DNA of 64,000 nt. Origin: Gonapodya prolifera JEL478 (Eukaryota > Monoblepharomycota > Monoblepharidomycetes > Monoblepharidales > Gonapodyaceae). Under the pieces are notes generated by a model. It had not been told where the DNA came from, did not search any database, and was given only the letters and a program-made list of their open reading frames with translations. The translations under genes were made by a program, and so were the position numbers. Location of the stretch: NCBI GenBank assembly GCA_001574975.1, contig KQ965740.1, positions 607,591-671,590 on the forward strand. Direction: 5' to 3'. Shown here piece after piece: positions 1 to 11,245 of the stretch (position 1 is the stretch's first letter; each line of letters begins with the position of its first letter).

Positions 1-1861
1 AATACATGGGTCCATTTCCATCAAAAGTCCCGTTGGTACCGTCAAAGACAACATTATTACCGCTGATCGTGAACAGGTAGTTGGAGCTGTTCAGCTTGGT
101 GGAGTGGTCAAACGTGATGGTCCCTTGCACCCTGACCTGGGTGCCGGTACGCAAGTTCGTCATGCTGATCTTTGATTCTGGGGGCACAGTGAAGGGGCCC
201 TGAATCGTGATGTCCGCGTAGGGAAGGCAAGCGGCGAATCCGTCATAGGCGGTGACAGTGCACTGGGGTTGGGACTGGGTTAGTACGGTAGGCGTTGAGA
301 GATGTATCGCGCGGTCATACTCACGGATCCGGCGGCCGTCGTGGTTGCAGTCTTGGTCGTTTTTGTCGTGGTTGGAGTTCTGTTTGATTGTGGTGGTTTG
401 CAAACAGCCAAACGGCGAGCGATTTCGAATCGTCACGTACATGGTTTGTGTCGTGGTACCAGCCTCAACTGTGGTCGCCTCTGGCGTGGTGGTTTCTAAG
501 GTAGTTGTGGTGGAGTATTCAGTGGTAGGGACCGGTGTGGTCGTTGGGACCAGTGCGGTGGTGGTTTCTCGCTCAGCTTCCGTCGTTGTAGGTGGAGGTG
601 GAGGTGGAGGCGGAGGAGCAGCAGGCGGTGTGCTTTTTGGAATCCAAAGGAAAGATGTTACCCGACGGACAAAGACATCAACGCTGGGTGTGCTTACGTT
701 GTCACCGTGGTCGTTGGGACCGGTACGGTGGTGGTTTCTTGCGCAGCCTCCGTCGTAGTAGGTGGAGGTGGAGGTGGAGGAGAAACGGGAGGTGGAGGCG
801 GAGGAGCAGCAGGCGGTGTTCTTTTCAGAATCGAAAGGAAAGATTTTACCAGACGGTCTGGGAACATCAAAGCTGGGAGTGCTTACGTTGTCACCGTGGT
901 CGTCTTTAGTTGCTGCGCGGTTGTTTGCGCCGGGATGGTCGTGACCAGCGAGGAGGCCGGGGGAGACGGCGGCGCGACATATGTGGTTGTGGCAGACTTC
1001 ACGAGACTGTTTCCGATGACCAATCATTAGGAATCGAGGTTCGAAAACCGACCAGACAAGGGGAACACCGACGTTGTGGTCTGCACCTTGTCACGAGTTG
1101 ACGTACGAGGCGTCGTGCGTGTGGATGTGCGATGCGAGGTGCGAGTCGTGGTGGGGGTTTTGGTCTTGGTGTGCGTCTCTGACGAAGTCGTTTTGGTTTT
1201 GGTGTGCGTCGCTGACGTAGTTGTCGAGGTACGCGTGGCCGTCTTTGACGTCGTCGTTTTGGTGTGCGTGCTCGTCTTTGTGGTCGTGCGGGTGGTGGTG
1301 CGACTGGTGGGGAGAGTTGGGATGGTGGATGCGATTGAGTGAATGCAAACGATTATCGTGCAATAATAAACTCACGTTTTCGTGGTGGTCCGAGTTTTCG
1401 TTTTTCTATGATGACTGAAATTCCACGACAGAGCGAGGGTCCGAATGAGGGTCTACCACAGGTGAAGAACCATCCCTCCGCGTTGGACAACCCACGTTTT
1501 TGTCTTTCGTTTGTGACGCCATTCTTGAAACCAGTCTTCGGGAGGACCATCGGGCCAGCTTCGTGAGGGAGACACGAAGAGATGCAATGTGCCGAGAATG
1601 CCAAGAAGGTATGAGGTAAGTTATCAGCGACGGATATGGAAATGCGAAGTAAGATCCAACGAACTCAAAGTCCCATTCGATATCATCCACATCCCAGTCC
1701 ACGTCAACGTCCAAGTCTCGCCTATTCAAGTTCGCGTTGTCCTCCCGACCACCCAAGTCCAAGTTCCCCTGCGCGGCAGTGGGTGATGATGCAAAGATCG
1801 CCAGCAGAAGGGCGCATAGCGAAAACAATGCCGTGACGGCTACAGCTGCTCTCGGTGCCAT
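1..1861 (-). CDS. Secreted polygalacturonase-like protein (GH28), partial
   Basis: The reading starts at 1861 with a hydrophobic signal peptide (MAPRAAVAVTALFSLCALLL) followed by an Asp-rich stretch. A long Thr/Pro-rich linker follows, and then the start of a GH28 beta-helix domain. After the intron at 263-324 (donor GTGAGT, branch TACTAAC) the frame reads CTVTAYDGFAA, then ITIQGPFTVP, VQGTITF and VFDGTNGTFDGNGP, the usual N-terminal region of fungal endopolygalacturonases. GH28 enzymes hydrolyse alpha-1,4-galacturonan in pectin outside the cell. The catalytic Asp residues and the C-terminus lie beyond the left edge. Clear introns are 263-324, 380-440, 633-697 and 821-886; exons near 1350-1650 are unresolved. 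The Thr-rich linker before the catalytic domain is unusual for this family and suggests O-glycosylation or wall attachment. Confidence 0.75.
541..904 (-). repeat. Exon-intron tandem duplication in the GH28 linker
   Basis: Two consecutive units, about 541-710 and 711-904, are near copies. Each carries, in sense order, an exon end reading TTTVTT, a 65-66 base intron (821-886 and 633-697, both donor GTAAGC and both phase 2), and an exon start encoding TPPAAPPPPP. The copies differ by scattered substitutions and by a short insert in the polyproline part of the unit at 711-904. Both introns keep working splice signals and the frame stays open, so the duplication lengthens the linker and adds one intron. 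Confidence 0.75.
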
Positions 1862-2782
1862 CGCGGATGGTCGATGTCCGGCGACGGATGATGGTAGATA
1901 CAGAGACTCCGCACGAGGGAGCGAAGTTGCGCCGAGCCGTCGCGGATAATCACGGTCATTTTTATTCGCTAGTCAGGTAATAGCGACAAAGGTACCGCAA
2001 ACCGTAAATGACCTGACCGCAGGAAGCGGGAGAAACGCCCGGAAAACACATGGGAGGCAGAACTCAAAAAACGGCCCTAATTAGCATGGCTTCGCTTCCG
2101 CCGATTGTACTGGGGCGTCGGAAATTTTAATCTATGCGCACCCCTCTGATTCTCTTGAGCTTGACCCATGATCACTTGTCTCCCAACGATTACATGCGCG
2201 GTTTGCAGTCTTGGTGTGGAGTTGTGGTAGTGCCCAGTGCATCATCCCAGACTAGACAACGAAATAAGAAAATTGTTCAATTGCGTTCTGTGGGAGCCCC
2301 TTTTTAAATCCGCGCTATATGGCCGTGGTGAAGGACCTGACCGGGTCACAGACTTTTTTTTGTGACCCCTCGCGAACTTTCCATTCCAGACTCCTGGCAC
2401 AAGACACTAGGTCTATCGAAACACTGGTTACCCATTCCTGGTGTTTGCGGAGGTAGTCCAACGTTTTCCACGACGACACCGGGGCTGTGCATCTGGCGAT
2501 TTCACAGACCACTCACAAGACAAGCGGAATCTTGCTATGCCAGAGGGGAAACCACCGGGTCTGCTTTGAATTGGACTTGGAATTATTTTCCAAAGGAAAT
2601 AGAACTCCCGAATTCGGAAATCACTTTTGAGAGTGGCACTGTTTCAGGCATCGACGAACGTTCGCTGACGAGCCATTTAAATGTCCAGTTGGTTCCGACT
2701 CCGACTCGATTATACGAACGAAAGAAAATCGGTAAAAATGCGTGCTGCGGTTGTGCGTGCTGCGGTCATTCTATCCGACGTG
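1862..2782. other. Intergenic region between divergent genes
   Basis: This spacer of about 900 bases separates the start of the GH28 gene (leftward) from the NT-C2 gene (rightward), so it should hold both promoters. Open frames here (for example 2362 onward) have no recognisable domain and I treat them as chance. No RNA gene or repeat was seen. Confidence 0.5.
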
Positions 2783-4549
2783 ATGTCGCTTCTCGGCACC
2801 CGCAAACGCCCGCAGTTCAGCGCCACGTGCAGCAGCTACGAGCTGACGCAGCTTCCCTTTCTGACAGGCCTGTACTATCTCAAGTGGAAGATCCGCAGCG
2901 GCGGCAGCGCGAGTGGAAAGTCGCCAAAGTGAGCACTCCACATCCATCCTTCCATCATTCCATCCTGCCATCCATCCATCCCTCCGTCAATCCACCTTGC
3001 CTTCTGCACTCGATCTGCCAGAGTCTCCCCCAAAGACCACATCGCGTCGTGGCCAACATGGTCACTCTCTGCTCCCATTTCTCCCAGCATATCCCGCGAC
3101 GGCGTGCTGCAATCCGCTGAGCTACGCATTATCGTGAAGCAGGAGCTTAATGACAGGAAAACAGTCCTCGGTATGGTGTCGCTCGACCTTTCAGCATTCG
3201 CAGGCATTGGCGGTGGTGAACCTGTGAAACGGAGCATGCTTCTTCAAGAGTCCAAAATCAACGCGTTTTTGAACGTGGGTCGGTCCATCATCTGGGCATT
3301 TGGACACACATTCTCAAGTCTACAAGTCCTTGTCTAGTTCTCCGTACACCTTGTCCTTCTCTCACCCTCCGAAATTCCATTCATCCCACCTCCGCTCTCC
3401 TCTGGAGTATCCGCCTGGCGCGGTGATAGCGGAGACAGCGAGTCGGATGACGCGTGGAGTACTCGTGGAGGACTGGCAGGATCCTTGGCGGCGAGCAAAG
3501 TGGGCGAGGGGAGGTGAGCTGAATGGACAGCATCTGCCATCTTGTGATCCTCTGTATTGACCGACACGCGCATTCGGCCTCTGACAATTCTTCACAGCCC
3601 TGCAGCACTCACGAGCTCCTCCTCCTCCTCCATCTCCTACTTCTCCACCCCAGCACCACCGCGCACAACTCCGCCCTCGCTGACCGAACGCCCCTCACCC
3701 GCACCAGGCTCACCGCTGCAGCACCCCCGCGCGGCGTCTGCAATCTCCACCCCATCCACTCGCCCGTCCTTTCCCTCTCCTGGCACCGGCAATGGCCCCG
3801 CAACCCAACCCGTCGTATCCCCGCCATCCGTCCCGCCTCGCCGACCGCTCTCGGGCGCCGCCGCTGCGGCAATTTCGGCCGCGGTCGCGAGCGTCGGCGC
3901 GGTGGGAGCAATGGGCGTGCCGGGGCTGAGCATGATTGGCGGAATGGCAGCGGTGCAGGTGCAGTCGCTTGGCCCTGTGCACGAGCGGGGCCAGTCGGGA
4001 CAGCTCGGGCACGCGCACGCGCACGGTCCTGTCGTGCCGACACCAGAGGATATTGTGGAGTCGGTGTTTGCAGAGCTTGGGATGGAAGTGCCCCGCAAGC
4101 GGACCCGGAGAGACGCCCAGGTGATGACGTATAGTTCGGAGCTTTTGCACGATCACGGTCGGGAGCACGGGCATGGGTCCGTTGAAATGGGGAGCATTTC
4201 GAGTGGGCTTCGTGGAGGCGGGTCGGTCGCTTCGGACGTGGATCCAACTCCCGTTTATTTATCACCCCCTGGAACGCTTCCACCACCACCACACTCTGAG
4301 GGCTCCACCAAGGACCCTTCACAACCCGCGCTGGCGAGCGCAGACCACGCTGCGGCGCCCGAAAAGTTTGTTTGGACGGGGTATCCCGACGGCGCGAAGC
4401 GGTGGACGAGGCTCGATCGGAACCGCGTACGGGAAGACGAACCCGGGGTGGCGCCGTGGGGAAGGGGGGACGGGAAGGAGGATGATGGGACTCCGGCGAT
4501 TTTGAGGGCGGGGAGCGGATTGAGAAGGGATATTGTGAGAAGACAGTGA
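2783..4549 (+). CDS. NT-C2 domain protein (EEIG1/EHBP1 N-terminal type)
   Basis: The first exon from ATG 2783 reads ELTQLPFLTGLYYLKWKIR. After an intron (2929-3021, containing a CATC microsatellite) it continues KDHIASW, ISRDGVLQSAELRI and LGMVSLDLSAFAG, ending with LQESKINAFLNV. This order (KW, DH..W, DGVL..LRI, LG..LDL, L.ESK.N) is the signature of the NT-C2 domain of EEIG1/EHBP1-type proteins, which bind membranes and act as adaptors in trafficking or actin linkage. The rest is a long disordered region rich in Ser, Pro and Ala in the last exon (about 3600-4549), with a short conserved-looking helix TPEDIVESVFAELGME near 4045. An upstream in-frame Met at 2738 exists, but 2783 fits the domain best. 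Splicing between 3280 and 3600 is approximate. The biological role in this fungus is unknown. Confidence 0.75.
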
Positions 4550-5508
4550 GGACGGAGCAGACAGAGCGTTTGTGTGGTCGAACTGAAATTGGAGTAATGT
4601 TCTTGATTGTGTTGAGGTTGCGTCACGTCATTTGAAACTTTTTATGTTGCTCAGGATACTGAGTATTTCCCCCAGCACCAATGAAGGATTCACTTTAACC
4701 GAAAAACTTTCGACCACTCTCATACTTCATAAACGCAATCAATCGTTTAAAAAGTGTGGCACTTGTGGCGAGATGGTAGCGTTAATCTAGTTTGCTTAGC
4801 GGTGTTATAACAACACTTGCAATTCTTTCAAACGATCACAATCTACCAAATGTAGCAAGTCATTTTTGCGACGCCCAGCGCTTCCCCGGAAGGGCCAATG
4901 ACGTCTTTACATTTGAGCGCAGAGCCCCACGTCGGCATTTAGGGATTTCGGTCCCGTTCAGGAGATTCGCTCATCACGCTTATACAAATAACTGCCAGTA
5001 ATTTGTACGCCCCTGTTTCTCATCCACACATTCAAAAGTACATTTGCAAAAATGCAAGAACGGGACACGTTACAAAAGCAGATGTTGCACTTTATTTGCT
5101 TGCAGACCCCTCGTGGAACTCCGAGCAAAGAGGGGTGTAGCGATTGTGCTCGCACTGCTGCATACACACTCCCGATGTAGGTTCACATTTAGCACGCAAA
5201 AATGAAACGATTTTGAAGGCATTTTGATAACTTGAAGTTGCAATCAATCTAGATAATAACCTCCATACAAATCTCCTCTTCAATTTCTTGTTTTCATATC
5301 CTGAGCAACACTCTCCTACTCGTTCCGTGCGCAAGCACGGCGTTAGGGGACGTATTTTGTAAAGATTCACAATATTTTGGCATCTGAATCACATTATATC
5401 ATGCATTACGTCCAGGGGGTACCCTTCCGCATTGACGAAAGGAAGGTCACTTGGTATGATCCCCAACATTACATAAGAACCCGAGTTGGCCGCCCGCATC
5501 CCTCGGTC
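4550..5508. other. Intergenic region
   Basis: This is a spacer between two rightward genes: the 3' end of the NT-C2 gene and the promoter of the CHIP-like gene. It is AT-richer than the flanking exons. I see no convincing gene, RNA or repeat in it. Confidence 0.5.
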
Positions 5509-6896
5509 ATGTCGTCCGCCGCATCCTCCGCGGAATCACACAAAGCCGCAGGAAATGCCGCGTTCGCACGCGGAGAGGTGAGGCATGAGCTGGAGTTGGA
5601 TCCGCAACGAAACCCACCGATTAACCCCCTACCTCGCCCAGTTCGAAACGGCGATTGCGGAATACACAACAGCGATAATTCAGGTACTGTGATCCTACGC
5701 CTGCGTGTCGCCACGGGGAGCCCGCGTGGTGAAATTTGATGTTCCGTGTTCGTTGTTCATGTTCAGAATCCTACGGTTTCGACGTACTATACCAACCGCG
5801 CGCTCTGCTACAAGCGACTGGAACAATGGGACAAGGTCGTGATTGATTGCAGAAAGGCGCTGGAACTGGATGAGCATGCCGGTGGGTTACAATGGGCGAA
5901 CCCCCTGCTCCGAGACGATACTTACCCCGGAGACCAGTCAAGGGCCACTACTTTCTGGGCCAGGCGCTGTCCGAGTCAGATACGTCCCTGGAAGAGCCCG
6001 TACGCACGCCGTCACCCCAATCGTCCCGGGCGCATGTGGCACCCAACTTCTCGATCCACACCACGGCGATTTCGCATCTGCGGAAGGCGTACGACTTGTC
6101 CATCAAGGACGCGAAGCCGACCACGTTTACGACGGAGATCGGGAAGGCGTTGATGAAGGCGCGCAGGAAGAAGTGGGAGCTTGAAGGTGAGTTACGGGGT
6201 TCTCAACGGTCGCCTGTCAGGTCACCTGGCAAGTGGCAATTGGCAATTGGCAAACCTCACGCACTACGGCCCCCAGAACGACACCGGCGCTCGTCGTCAG
6301 ACCAACTGCACCAGTACCTAACCCGTCTCATCAACGAAGACCGGGAACGGCGTGTGGGCGCCATCCTCACCGCCACAGACGAGCTCAACTCGCACCACAG
6401 CACACGGCAGACCGACCGCGACGTGGACTCGGCGATTTCGGACATCCACTCACGGCAGGACGGGTACCTCGTGGACTTGGAGCATCTGTTCGTGCGCGCC
6501 GAACATGCGATGCAGACGAGTGCCGATTTGCCCGCGGCGGGGGGGCAGGGCAAGGCGGCGGCGAGGGAGATTCCAGAGTACTTTACGGGAAAGCTGAGAT
6601 GGGAGTTAATGCTGGACCCGGTGGTGACGCACACGGGGATTTCGTAAGTCTTGCAACGGCCAAAGGCCAAAGCCTTGTTGCCCTTTGCCCTCACAATCAA
6701 ACGCCGCTAAAAATCCCTTTCTAGGTACGACCGGACGGAAATTCTCGACCACTTGAAGCGGAACGGACCGTTCGACCCCATCTCCCGGCGCCCACTTCAA
6801 GAAAAGGATCTTGTGCCCAACCTCGCGCTTCGTGAGGCCATCGAGGACTGGCTCAACCGGAACGGATGGTCGATTGAGGATTCGATGTTGCAGTGA
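5509..6896 (+). CDS. STUB1: CHIP-type E3 ubiquitin ligase (TPR + U-box)
   Basis: Six exons join cleanly: 5509-5577, 5642-5683, 5767-5881, 5938-6186, 6277-6643 and 6725-6896. The product starts with three TPR units (SHKAAGNAAFARGE, FETAIAEYTTAI, YYTNRALCYKRLEQWDKV, GHYFLGQAL). A charged coiled-coil segment follows (LINEDRERR, ELNSHH). It ends with a U-box: PEYFTGKLRWELMLDPVVT, YDRTEILDHLKRNGPFDP and LVPNLALREAIEDWL. This is the full domain order of CHIP, which binds the C-terminal EEVD tail of Hsp70 or Hsp90 through the TPRs and ubiquitinates misfolded clients through the U-box, in the cytosol. The length of about 337 residues is normal for CHIP. CHIP is known from animals and plants and is missing from budding yeast, so its presence argues for an early-diverging fungus. 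Function is inferred from domain order. Confidence 0.9.
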
Positions 6897-7040
6897 AGAC
6901 GGACTCGACTCGCAGTGATAGAAGCGACGACTGTACGGATAGATGAACGCAGTGCATTTCGATTTTAATGGTACATTGTCCCAAAACCTTTAAATTCAAG
7001 CTTCCTTTCAACCTTCAACCTTTCAAACACATTTAAGAAC

Positions 7041-8019
7041 TTAAGCAAGGGCCAAGACGGCAGCGGCGGCACCGGCGAGGTACATGACGGGTTGGGCAAC
7101 AACATTGAACGCGGATCCGGGCTTCGCAGCAGGGGCGGAAGCGGTCGCGGACGCAGCGGGAGCAGAGGCAGCCTTGGTGGTGGTCGCGGCGGCAGATGAG
7201 GCGGGCGCGGCGGCACCGGTGGTGGCAGGGGCGGCAGCGCCAGAAGTGGCAGGGGCAGCAGCACCAGAGGTGGCGGGAGCAGCGGCACCGGAGGAGGCAG
7301 CTGGGGCTCCGCCAGCGGCGAGGACGGTAACGCTACCGGTCATGCCTAATCAATGATTAAGGGCGAAAGTTAGCCGGTACTCTCAAGCCCGCAGTATACT
7401 CCACATACCAGCGGCACAGTGAGATCCAACGACACAGTAGTAGTAGTAAGTACCAGCAGTGGCGAAGGTGTTGTTGTACGTGAATCCAGTGTCTGATGGT
7501 TAAGGAGATTGAGATATAGCACCACCAGCACACTAGGATCACAACGTTTGATACTCACTGACACCGGAGTCGAATCCTGGGGCAGCAGCAGTGCAGCCGT
7601 TTTGAGCGGTGCTCTGTGTGACCGAGTGACCTACGAAAAGCGACATTCATGATGAGCGTTGTGTCAGGTAACGTGGATCCAGAATCAGCACCCACTTCCA
7701 GTGATGGTCCAGGACACTGAAGGATGACAGAGAGAAGGAGGACGAGAAACGGGGGGCGACCGAGGGGCGTGAGTATCAGATTAAGGAGGAGGAGGGCGTG
7801 GGACAGACGCACCGGTGTCTCCCACGTTGATGGACACGTCCTTTGGCACGAACGTCAGACCCTGGTTTGCGACTGCGACTGTTGCGGCGGTGGATGGCTG
7901 GAAAATCAAGGGCAGGTGAAGACAACGAGGCCACCGTGGCCAGGGAACAGCAGGTAACCAACGTCAACGGCGGCCAGGAAGGCGAGGGCAGCGGCGGCGA
8001 TGGCGGCGATTTTAGACAT
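7041..8019 (-). CDS. Secreted cupredoxin with Ala/Pro repeats and GPI-type tail
   Basis: The start is MSKIAAIAAAALAFLAA, a signal peptide. Spliced exons then read VAVANQGLTFVPKDVSINVGDT, VSWTITG, SHSVTQS, NGC, GFDSGV, TYNNTFATAGTYYYYCVVG and SHCAAGMTGSV. This is a plastocyanin-like fold with all four type-1 copper ligands visible: His in GSHSV, Cys in YYYYC, His in GSHC and Met in AGMTG. After the domain come repeats of the type GAAAPATS and a hydrophobic tail ending LAGAAAAVLALA, which fits GPI anchoring. Exons: exon 1 from 8019 to about 7969, then 7897-7813, 7716-7696, 7630-7560, 7492-7409 and 7345-7041. The third exon is only 21 bases. A TATA box lies at 8083-8077. Such cupredoxins are common fungal surface proteins with unknown substrates. 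The donor of exon 1 is uncertain by two codons. Confidence 0.9.
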
Positions 8020-8076
8020 GTCGTAGCTGGTTGTGGTGGGAGATCGCTGGGGCTTGGTGGCAGTGGAAATGAGGCA

Positions 8077-8083
8077 CTTTATA
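8077..8083 (-). promoter_or_regulatory. TATA box of the cupredoxin gene
   Basis: On the minus strand the sequence reads TATAAAG, about 60 bases before the start codon at 8019, the same spacing range seen for other genes in this window. Confidence 0.55.
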
Positions 8084-8293
8084 AGCCTCCTCCCTTTTTG
8101 GAATACCTCTGACCGTCCGCCGGCCTCCGCCCTCTCGGACCGCATTTTCCCTTACAGAGGCATTCGCTGAAAAGCGAAAATACCTCAAACCTGAGGGTTT
8201 TGCCAAGTCGGGCGACCTTGTCGCATGGCGGTCGGTATGTTTCGTAATGAACCAAACATGCCATCAACACCTATTTTCATAGATTATGTGGTC

Positions 8294-9974
8294 CTAATAG
8301 AACACATGGCCACCCCAAGGCCTTTCCTCCTTCGTTTCGATGACAGAGACAATTTCTGGCACCGAGGCGACATCGCCAAGTTCACGCAAGTCCTCAAGTG
8401 ATGTCAGATACCCGCCCTCCTGCAAACGTCCGGCCACCTCCGGCTCGGTGCCGGTAAAGTCGTCCAAAAACGCCGACACCCGTTGCAACATGGCGCACAT
8501 TGCCAACAATGAAACAACTTCCATGCAACCCCGGGCAGTTGATGTCAACTCCAAGAGTTCGGCACACAGGCGTTGCAGGGTGGTTCGCTCCCTCCGCGCT
8601 TCGCACCATGCCATTCTGTAAAGATGACTGACGAGGTCCCTCTGCGAGCCATTTAAATTGGCAAAAGACAGAGCAGTTTAGACGAGTAACTTGATATTAA
8701 GGACATTTTGAAAACGTCTGAACTACTCACAGGACTCGTCGGAGAGGCAGATTTTGCAGTATACACAGCGTCATTAAGTTCCCCAGCAGGAATCCCACGC
8801 TTGGCTGCCACCGCCGCCCAGTGCCGTGCAAGCAATCCATTCTGTGTGGACACAAAGTACACATACCCGGACGTTACTTTGTGCCTGCTTGCAATCGTCG
8901 TCCGTTCTCTGTCGTCAATCGCGTCCGACGGATCCATCAAAATCAAATGCCAGATCGAGTGCGTGTACACATGTCGAACCGCGACAGGCATCCGTTTGAG
9001 GAATCTGGGGATGAAGCCCATGTTCTCCATAAACCACTGATCAAGCTCCTTCTCGGTCTTTGGCACCGCGCTCTTTGGTGCGCTCCTCTCCGCGAGGTAG
9101 ATATGGTACGCAAGGTCCATAAACGACGTGACAGAGTTCTTCCCAAAGTAATTCGTCGCAGTGGCAAACGGGTCCGCCGCCTTGGGATCATTCCACACGC
9201 TCGGTGCATGACTCGATTGTTTGGGCAGCGCCCACGAATTCACCTCCCAGTCCCTCCCTTCTTTCAAAGCCCTCCTCGCGTGCTCTGCCGCCGCAGGCTC
9301 CAATTCCGCACCGAGAGTTTCCATCAACACAGAGAGATACCCGATCAGTGCCATGGGGCGGGAGCATATTTCGAGCCCGTCCGTTCCGTATGTCCGCACA
9401 GCCGCGTCTCGAATCTCGCGCGTTACGCGGGCGGGAACCTTGACAGATGCCACAACCAGCCTCAGTGCGTCACGTTCGCTCGCGTTGAGATCCTTTGGGA
9501 GAAAGGACATTTCCTCAGGACTCAGGGCTTGGAACATTGCAGCACCGTGAAAAACGTCACCAATGCCGCAATTGTGCGCCGTGCAATACGTGCATTCGGC
9601 TGTCATGGCGGTAGAGGTCTGAATGAGACGACGGAGCCGCACGGACATGGGTCCGAAGCCGAGGTCGCACTGTGGTGCGTTGTTGAACAGTGGCGCCGCC
9701 ATGTTGATGACGTCTAAAGCCGGAGGGAAGATGCAGACGGTGCTGCATGTCTGGACGTACATTCCGAGGAGTCGTTTGACGATGAACATAGGGCCTCGGT
9801 ACGTCTAATGTGAAAGGGAAGGAGTTGCACGTGCATTGAAGTGGAAGGGGGCGAGTCGGAGGGCACACGTACCTCGAAGAACTGCGATTCCTCAATACGA
9901 TACGGCGCGAGGATCCGGTACAGGGTGGGAATGTCTGAAGATTCCACCATCTCGCCATGAGTTTCCCCGATCAT
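8294..9974 (-). CDS. AhpD-like / carboxymuconolactone-decarboxylase-like protein
   Basis: The main exon, read leftward from about 9810, contains TAMTAECTYCTAHNCGIGDVF. The CxxC-AH pair matches the AhpD/CMD peroxidase-like active site (Cys-x-x-Cys followed by His). A helical C-terminal half follows, and the final exon reads RDLVSHLYRMAWCEARRER and LEDLRELGD, joined by a phase 0 intron whose acceptor is GGCTCGCAG near 8650. The first exon probably starts at 9974 (MIGETHGEMVESSDI) and splices at GTACGT near 9870. AhpD proteins use the two Cys residues in alkylhydroperoxide reduction. Eukaryotic long forms of about 400 residues are poorly characterised, so the substrate is unknown. It lies next to the Rho gene on the same strand with no obvious link. 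Confidence 0.7.
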
Positions 9975-10221
9975 TGAATGCAATGCCAACGGAGCTCGAT
10001 CCCAAAGAATTTTCCAATGATTTTCGACAGTGCGACCGGCGAATGAATCTCCAGCTCTATGAGCTTGAGATCCCGGATGAATCCAGTCTTCTTGAGGGAA
10101 GTGGCGCGATCGGGATGTACGTAAAAAACAACAAACGTGAAACCAAGACCTTGAAAGTAATATTGTAACAGTACTCTGACGCCCGTACACCAAATAGAAT
10201 AAGATGAAAGTGGAACACCCC

Positions 10222-11245
10222 TCATAAAATTATGCAGCAGCCACCATTTTCGTTTACCGGAGCGGATGTGCCTGGCGGTGCAGTGGGGGAGGAGCGAAGG
10301 GAATATCGAGTTGCCGTTTCAAAGACCTAGTAGATGTAATTTGTCGTTATGCCACAAGATTCGTATGGGGGGCTTGTTGAGGAACACTTACATCAGTCAC
10401 TCCTTCTCCGGTTCTGGCAGAGCATTCGAGGTATCGATCCGCGCCGATTCGGCGTGCCACGGCTTCGCCCTTGATTGTTACTTCGTTAAGAAAAACTCTC
10501 ATCGAACGACACTGTAACCACCAACTCACTTCTGCCGTCGCGACGGGTCTCTCGTGCGTCCTCTTCATGTTCTCGAGCACGCGAGGGTCCGTCCTGACGT
10601 CCTTCTTGAGTCCAATCAGGAAAATCGGCGTTTTGGGGCAGAAGTGTCGCACTTCTTCCATCCACTTTTCGACAACGTTGTCGAGCGAAACGGGAGAGTC
10701 GATCGCGAAGCAGATGAGGACGATATCCGCTCCAGGGTAGGAGAGCGACCTCAGATGGTCGAACTGCTCTTGCCCCGCGGTATCCCATAGAGCAAGCTTT
10801 GGTGCAACAGAGTGTGTGTTGAGGGTCTGGTGATTGTACGAAGACGGAAGAATAGATACACGCACCTCGACACGCCTCGAGTCGACAAGAAGGTCCGTCA
10901 CACGGTTTTCGAAAACGGTAGGGATGTAGTGCTTTTATCGCCAAATGTGTTGTCCGATATCGAGTGAAGTAATCGAACGCGGAAAGTTGATCGTTGCAAG
11001 GGGAGAGTGGTGGGTCCACACCATAAGAAGCCATCATCCAGAGATTTTCCAGGATACCCATGAGTTTCAAAACAGCAAATGGTTGCGTCAGTGCCTGCAT
11101 CCTCCTCGTCGTCCGACGTCCGACCGTGTCCAGGTCAGGGCACACTCACATCGGGGAACCTCCCTTCGTGAAACCGCATGAGCAGCGACGTTTTCCCGCA
11201 AGCTCCGTCTCCGACAACAACAAGTTTTTTGCGAAGGCTGGCCAT
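10222..11245 (-). CDS. Rho-family small GTPase with CIIL prenylation box
   Basis: Five exons, all in phase 0, give a 203-residue protein: 11245-11150, 10931-10866, 10796-10530, 10469-10392 and 10326-10222. G-box motifs are all present: GDGACGKTS (P-loop), YIPTVFENR (switch I), [18 protein letters not shown] (switch II), GLKKD and ECSARTGEG. The Rho insert region (FCPKTPIF to [12 protein letters not shown]) is present, and the end is GGCCIIL, a CaaX box ending in Leu, as expected for geranylgeranylation. Rho GTPases switch actin, cell-wall synthesis and polarity programs at the plasma membrane. The core is closest to Rho1/RhoA-type sequences by eye, but the divergent effector stretch ([14 protein letters not shown]) keeps the subfamily open. 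Confidence 0.93.

Noticed and set aside
252-1342. Long Val- and Gly-rich frames on the plus strand.
   Set aside because: They are antisense shadows of the Thr/Pro-rich GH28 linker on the minus strand, whose splice sites and downstream domain are clear.
3609-4322. Long minus-strand frame rich in Arg and Pro.
   Set aside because: It mirrors the GC-rich disordered tail of the NT-C2 protein and has no domain.
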